From a virus: a stretch of 20,156 bases of DNA. This document shows positions 20,020-20,156 of the stretch, in pieces; positions within the stretch are counted from its first letter, which is position 1, and each line of letters begins with the position of its first letter. Both the position numbers and the translations under genes were made by a program. A model generated the notes under the pieces. That model worked only from the letters and a program-made list of their open reading frames with translations, was not told where the DNA came from and did no database searches. The stretch covers positions 1-20,156 of IMG/VR virus record IMGVR_UViG_3300012039_000031, one strand, 5' to 3'.

Positions 20020-20156
20020 ATGTTAGAAGATAAACTCGCACAAGCCAGGCGTGATTTACGCCTCGCTGAAGCATGTGGAGACGAAGAAGCCATCGCCACC
20101 GCACAGGAGCGGATCGAAGAGTTGGAACATGAAATCACCCACCCGCAACGCACCCC
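20020..20156 (+). CDS. Small coiled-coil protein, 3' end beyond window
   Basis: ATG at 20020 has AAAGGAG upstream. The 45 residues visible (MLEDKLAQARRDLRLAEACG, then EEAIATAQERIEELEHEITH) are highly charged and helical with heptad-like Leu/Ala/Ile spacing, so a coiled coil is likely. The end is out of view. No family recognised. Confidence 0.7.
   Translation, partial: MLEDKLAQARRDLRLAEACGDEEAIATAQERIEELEHEITHPQRT

Noticed and set aside
1-20156. CRISPR array, insertion sequence, integrase or attachment site
   Set aside because: No regularly spaced repeats, transposase or recombinase was seen. tRNA genes could serve as attachment sites, but no duplicated tRNA end was found in the window.

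Overview
The window looks like part of a tailed double-stranded DNA bacteriophage genome (or prophage). It carries a large terminase, a portal protein and a giant virion-type protein in tightly packed overlapping genes. Nearly every gene has a good Shine-Dalgarno site, and there are tRNAs and many very small genes. The host cannot be named from sequence alone. Bacterial-type tRNAs, SD sites and sigma70-like promoters point to a bacterium. A GNGxEGCDPGN motif and the relatives I recall for the amber-split gene only weakly hint at a Chloroflexota-like source.

Left arm, minus strand, about 14422 down to 1: one long overlapping late operon. Read in its own direction it runs: two small two-helix membrane proteins (54 and 49 aa), a zinc-ribbon protein (58 aa), a 36-aa basic peptide, a 35-aa single-helix membrane peptide, a 70-aa protein, a ~305-codon gene interrupted by an in-frame TAG, a 48-aa Cys-rich protein, a zinc-ribbon methyltransferase, TerL, portal, three proteins of 65, 247 and 56 aa, and a giant open frame of at least 2401 codons that leaves the window at base 1. 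The giant protein has a disordered start, a stretch resembling phage polyvalent-protein zincins in which HExxH is lost, and ~71-residue tandem repeats near the window edge. No small terminase is recognisable.

Centre, 14423-16892: regulatory DNA around two minus-strand genes (a secreted 130-aa protein and a 169-aa unknown). Palindromic elements of the form TGACAnnTGTCA sit beside or over the -35 region of three candidate promoters facing both directions, so these genes probably form a small regulon. An 807-bp gene-free block also carries 26-bp direct repeats, five TTGTCCA boxes and a GC-rich palindrome.

Right arm, plus strand, 16893-20156: mostly tiny genes (34 to 170 aa), several of them membrane proteins, and a small S51-type (peptidase E-like) protein. 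Among them lie a tRNA-like element, a CAU tRNA with a long variable arm, a tRNA-Glu(CUC), and two candidate structured RNAs closed by 10-bp and 18-bp stems. A 5'-truncated HNH endonuclease remnant lies antisense and overlaps the CAU tRNA. The arm looks like an early/accessory region carrying translation-related cargo.

The items most worth a second look are the amber-split gene, the giant protein with its apparently inactivated protease-like domain, the shared operator family, the odd CAU tRNA and the two structured RNAs.
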